The notes under the pieces: generated by a model
Database searches by the model: none
What the model saw: only the letters and a program-made list of their open reading frames with translations
What the model was told of the DNA's origin: nothing
Shown here: in pieces, positions 61,083 to 64,000 of the stretch
Layout: the number at the start of each line of letters is the position of its first letter
Numbering within the stretch: the stretch's first letter is position 1
Made by a program: the position numbers and the translations under genes
Assembly (NCBI RefSeq): GCF_038397715.1
Contig: NZ_CP151633.1
Location: 2,418,001 to 2,482,000, forward strand
Source: Microbacterium sp. LWO14-1.2
GTDB taxonomy: Bacteria; Actinomycetota; Actinomycetes; Actinomycetales; Microbacteriaceae
Direction: 5' to 3'
DNA length: 64,000 nucleotides

Positions 61083-61973
61083 TCAGCCCTTGTGCTGAGC
61101 GCGGTAGCTCGTCGGGTTCACTCCGTGCAGCCGACGGAAGTGGCGCGAGAAGTACAGCGGATCCGTGTAGCCGACCGCGGTCGCGATCTCGCGCACCGAC
61201 AGCGAGGTCGTGTCGAGCAGATTGCGCGCATGGGTCATGCGCAGCGACGTGTGGAACGCCGCCGGACCGCTCCCCGTGGCCTGACGGAACAGCGCGCTCA
61301 GATGCGACGGCGACATGCCGACGAGTGCCGCGAGCTCCGCGACCTGGATGTTGCCGTCGATGCGCGACTCGAGGTACCGCATCGCCCGCTCCAGCGCGGA
61401 CCCCTCGCCGGGCAGGATGCTGTCGGCCGCGATGCGGGTGAGCAGGCTCCAGGCGATGCCCGAGGCGACGAGCAGCTGCGGAGGGGACAGGCGCCTCTCG
61501 AGCACCGTGACGAGCTCGTCGAACAGGGCGACGACCCGGTCGATCGAGCGCAGCCGCGTGGTGGGGCTCTGTCGGCCGAGGGTCTGCGCGGCGAGCTCCG
61601 CGGCATCCGTCCCTCGCACGTGCAGCCACCAGATGCTCCACGGGTCGTCGTCCGACGCCTCGTACGAGTGCGGAGTGCCGGCCGAGATCGCGATCGACGT
61701 CGACGGGGTGAGCGCATGCGACTCGCCCGCGATGGTCACGGTGCCGCGCCCGGCCACGCACAGCAGCACGACGGTCTCGGCGGCACCCCGCGGCCGCACC
61801 CGTCGGTGACCGCGGGCGCGCGGGAAGTACCCGGCATCCGTGACGAGCAGGCGGCGCGTGCCCGCCGTGTTCAGCGCGCTGTCGACGAGGGGTCTCGGCA
61901 GCACGCACAGACGCTGATGCTCGAACCCCTCCATCCGGTAATGCGGGGGAGGGATGATAGGCGTCTCGTCCAT
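61083..61973 (-). CDS. AraC family transcriptional regulator
   Basis: A 296-residue AraC/XylS regulator. The N-terminal cupin-like ligand domain includes ALTPSTSIAISAGTPHSYEA, and the C-terminal double HTH has IQVAELAALVGMSPSHLSALFRQATGSGPAAFHTSLRMTHARNLL and REIATAVGYTDPLYFSRHFRRLHGVNPTSYRAQ. It is divergent from the sugar-binding protein at 62218, so it most likely activates the ABC operon in response to the imported sugar. An AGGA precedes ATG 61973. Confidence 0.92.
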   Translation of the reverse strand: MDETPIIPPPHYRMEGFEHQRLCVLPRPLVDSALNTAGTRRLLVTDAGYFPRARGHRRVRPRGAAETVVLLCVAGRGTVTIAGESHALTPSTSIAISAGTPHSYEASDDDPWSIWWLHVRGTDAAELAAQTLGRQSPTTRLRSIDRVVALFDELVTVLERRLSPPQLLVASGIAWSLLTRIAADSILPGEGSALERAMRYLESRIDGNIQVAELAALVGMSPSHLSALFRQATGSGPAAFHTSLRMTHARNLLDTTSLSVREIATAVGYTDPLYFSRHFRRLHGVNPTSYRAQHKG

Positions 61974-62217
61974 GAGCTGTCCTGAGGGTCGGCGGTGACA
62001 CGGGTCGCCGCAGCGACCGATACTGCCAGGCTAATGCCCCTGGACGATCACGGTACGAGAAGGTCAGTGTGAACGGCGGTGTGGTGGAGTCAGAGGAACG
62101 TCCATATGATCCGTTTGATCGTCCTCCACGCGCGCAGGTCGCGCGATGTACGTTCGATCTGTTCCGCACACCTGCCGGTCGTCCTGGCCGGTCACGCACG
62201 AAGACGAAGGAGTCTCA
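61974..62217. promoter_or_regulatory. Divergent control region, AraC regulator and sugar ABC operon
   Basis: 244 bases without a gene. It must hold both promoters and AraC sites. Lower-GC words such as GTCCATATGATCCGTTTGATC at 62100-62120 are candidates; I could not define paired half-sites by eye. The -10 boxes are uncertain. Confidence 0.4.
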
Positions 62218-63255
62218 ATGTTCGCCACCCGCAGCCGCCTCTGGGCGCGGACCGCCGCCGGCGGCGCCGCCGTCCTCGCGCTCGCAGCGCTCACCGCCTG
62301 TTCGTCCGGAATGGAGACCGCCGAGCCCGCCGCCGGCGGCGGAGGCACGTCGGACGGCCCGCTCACCATCGCCCTCATCCAGAAGCAGGGCGACCAGCAG
62401 TACTTCATCGACGAGGCGAACGGCGCGAAGGAGGCGGCCAAGGAGGACGGCGACGTCACCATCAACGTCGTCGACGTCAGCACCGACTCGAACAAGGCCA
62501 TCTCCGAGGTCGAGGCCGCGATCGCCCAGGGCGTCGACGGCATCATCATCGTCGTGCCGGACACGCAGATCGGCCCCCAGGTGATCCAGCTCGCCGCCGA
62601 CGCCGGCATCCCCCTCATGGCCGCCGACGACCCGATCGTCGACGCCAAGGGAGACGCCGCGCCGTTCACCGGCTTCGACGGCACCTCGATGGGCGAGAAG
62701 GTCGGCGCGGACGCCGCTCGCCTCTACCAGGAGGCCGGATGGACGGCCGCCGACACCCGCATCCTCTCCGCCTACAAGCAGGACCAGCCGAACTGCGTCG
62801 AGCGGGTCGACGGCGCTATCGACGCCTTCTCGAAGGCCGTCTCCGACGGACCGGAGGTCATCGAGGTGGGCACCGACAACTCCGCCACCGACGCGCAGGA
62901 CAAGGCGGGTGCCGTCATCACCGCCAACTCCGGCGTGAAGCACTGGGTGGTCTGGGGCTGCAACGACGAGAACGAGACCGGCGTCGTGACGGCCCTGCAG
63001 AACGCCGGCGTCGCCCCCGCCGACATCGTCGGGGTCGGACTCGGCGCATACCTGACCTGCAAGGACTGGAACGCCGGACAGGAGACGGGCAACAAGTCGG
63101 CGCTCTTCATCTCGGGCGTCGAGGTCGGCAAGGCCGCCGTCACCTCCATGGTCGACCTGCTGCGCAACGGCACCGAGCTGCCACCGAAGACCGTCGCGAA
63201 CACCGAGATCGTCGATGCCTCCAACTGGGAGGAGAAGGGCGTCGTCTGCACCTGA
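62218..63255 (+). CDS. Sugar ABC transporter substrate-binding lipoprotein (AraF-like)
   Basis: A 345-residue periplasmic-binding protein of the family 1 sugar group. Lipoprotein signal MFATRSRLWARTAAGG, hydrophobic stretch and lipobox LTAC with the Cys at about 28. The mature part reads LTIALIQKQGDQQYFIDEANGAKEAA, AIAQGVDGIIIVVPDTQIGPQVIQLAADAGIPLMAADDPIVDAKG, and VKHWVVWGCNDENETGVVTALQNAG, which closely follows L-arabinose-binding protein. The start has GAAGGAG. A strong hairpin separates it from the ATPase gene. L-arabinose is the best guess; galactose or fucose are alternatives. Confidence 0.9.
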   Translation: MFATRSRLWARTAAGGAAVLALAALTACSSGMETAEPAAGGGGTSDGPLTIALIQKQGDQQYFIDEANGAKEAAKEDGDVTINVVDVSTDSNKAISEVEAAIAQGVDGIIIVVPDTQIGPQVIQLAADAGIPLMAADDPIVDAKGDAAPFTGFDGTSMGEKVGADAARLYQEAGWTAADTRILSAYKQDQPNCVERVDGAIDAFSKAVSDGPEVIEVGTDNSATDAQDKAGAVITANSGVKHWVVWGCNDENETGVVTALQNAGVAPADIVGVGLGAYLTCKDWNAGQETGNKSALFISGVEVGKAAVTSMVDLLRNGTELPPKTVANTEIVDASNWEEKGVVCT

Positions 63256-63264
63256 CGCCCCACC

Positions 63265-63296
63265 CGCGGGGCGGCCGTGAGCACGGCCGCCCCGCG
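63265..63296 (+). terminator. Hairpin between binding-protein and ATPase genes
   Basis: CGCGGGGCGGCCGTG (63265-63279), two-base centre, CACGGCCGCCCCGCG (63282-63296): a perfect 15-bp stem. In sugar ABC operons such a hairpin commonly reduces downstream transcription or protects the upstream mRNA, giving an excess of binding protein. Confidence 0.7.
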
Positions 63297-63325
63297 TTCC
63301 CGGCATCCGATCACGAGAGGACACC

Positions 63326-64000
63326 ATGACCGATCAGGCCGTCGCGCTGCGCGCGCAGGCGATCACCAAGTCGTTCGGCCCCGTGCGCGCCCTGCGCGGC
63401 GTCGAGCTGGAGCTCCGGGCCGGCGAGGTCACGGCGCTCATGGGCGAGAACGGGGCGGGCAAGTCGACGCTCCTCAAGATCCTCGGCGGCGACTACCAGC
63501 CCGACGGCGGCGAGCTGTCGATCGGCGGAGAGGCCGTGACGTTCTCCGGCCCCGCCGACGCCCGGGACGCCGGGCTGCGCGTCATCGCCCAGGAGCCCGA
63601 GATCGTCCCCTGGGTCTCCGTCGCCGAGAACATCTACATCGGGGCGCTCGGCGCCGGCGGGTTCCGCCGCAGCCACCTCGAACGCACCGCCACCGAGGAA
63701 CTCCGCCGATGGGGGTTCGACCGCGTCATCGACGCCCGCACGCTCGGCGCCGACCTCTCTCCCGCACAGCGCCAGATCGTCGAGATCATGCGCGCCGTGA
63801 TCGCCCGACCGAAGGTCATCTGCTTCGACGAGCCGACCTCGTCGCTCGGCGATGAGGAGGTGACGCTGCTCTTCGCGCTCATCCGCCAACTGCAGGAGGA
63901 AGGCGTCGCGATCGGCTACGTCTCGCACCGCATGGGCGAGATCTTCCAGCTCGCCGACCGCATCACCGTGCTCCGCGACGGTGCGTACGTCGGCACGAAG
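63326..64000 (+). CDS. Sugar ABC transporter ATPase, N-terminal part (cut by window edge)
   Basis: The first 225 residues of an AraG/RbsA/MglA-type ATPase, which normally has two nucleotide-binding halves and about 500 residues. First half: Walker A GENGAGKSTLLKIL at about 40, Q-loop VIAQEPEIVPWVSVAENIYIG, signature LSPAQRQIVEI and Walker B VICFDEPTSSLG, then the switch His in GYVSHRMGEIF. The signature L-S-P-A-Q is a variant of LSxGQ that is common in this family. ATG 63326 follows GAGAGGA. It powers import through the permease presumably encoded beyond the window. Confidence 0.92.
   Translation, partial: MTDQAVALRAQAITKSFGPVRALRGVELELRAGEVTALMGENGAGKSTLLKILGGDYQPDGGELSIGGEAVTFSGPADARDAGLRVIAQEPEIVPWVSVAENIYIGALGAGGFRRSHLERTATEELRRWGFDRVIDARTLGADLSPAQRQIVEIMRAVIARPKVICFDEPTSSLGDEEVTLLFALIRQLQEEGVAIGYVSHRMGEIFQLADRITVLRDGAYVGTK

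Overview
The window is very GC-rich, strongly coding on both strands, and full of ATGA/GTGA start-stop overlaps. Many genes have a TANNNT-like -10 box 6-7 bases before the start codon (leaderless type), and the words GGATGCCG/CGGCATCC recur throughout. Together with the gene families seen (HspR-like MerR, ClpC, PucR, single-domain ArgA), this points to an actinobacterium, most likely Microbacteriaceae and plausibly Microbacterium. This is an inference from style and protein resemblance; there is no rRNA in the window. No tRNA, rRNA, CRISPR array, prophage or complete insertion sequence was seen.

Region by region. 1-1042: the end of an MFS exporter gene and its MarR regulator. 1152-15964: a peptide-uptake locus. 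It holds a beta-lactamase-fold serine hydrolase, a peptide ABC transporter (one subunit is a permease-ATPase fusion), a large S9 peptidase fused to a second beta-lactamase-fold domain, an M20 hydrolase, a GNAT acyltransferase, an N-succinylamino acid racemase-like enolase and a PucR regulator. The last three enzymes match the known D-to-L amino acid route through N-succinyl intermediates, so I read the locus as salvage of D-residue-containing peptides. 15976-22309: cutC, an alpha/beta hydrolase, a DUF1684 protein, a lipoate ligase co-translated with a solitary DNA methyltransferase, and a type-B carboxylesterase. 22319-26132: an amine/aminoaldehyde (putrescine-like) catabolic set with an Lrp regulator. 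26197-29563: ROK regulator, YdjC/ChbG deacetylase and GPH sugar transporter in one overlapping operon. 29685-34215: galT-galK-galE with a divergent LacI regulator. 34262-39877: Gfo/Idh dehydrogenase, DUF993 aldolase-like protein and TIM-barrel isomerase behind paired LacI-type operators, then LacI and glycerate kinase. 40148-42913: divergent pgm and pheA. 42953-49908: small protein, luciferase-like monooxygenase, divergent hsp20/HspR-like pair, Na+/H+ antiporter, dicarboxylate-type symporter, small lipoprotein, YbjQ. 49912-52283: VapBC and a three-gene membrane/HTH operon. 52511-55638: clpC and argA. 55641-57021: a less GC-rich island with an unusual secreted protein, bracketed by a 32-bp direct repeat. 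57148-64000: DUF5107-TPR protein, mutarotase, AraC regulator and the start of an arabinose-type sugar ABC transporter.

The intergenic DNA is rich in structure: three nested double-hairpin repeats sharing an A/G-C-C-C-A-C-C core, a 62-bp palindromic element found next to both galE and pgm, a 121-bp tandem repeat, several perfect terminator hairpins and several regulator-sized dyads.

The most interesting candidates are the D-peptide salvage locus with its S9/beta-lactamase fusion, the 62-bp element at galE/pgm, the nested hairpin repeat family and the direct-repeat-bracketed island. All functions are deduced from reading the sequence; no database search was run.
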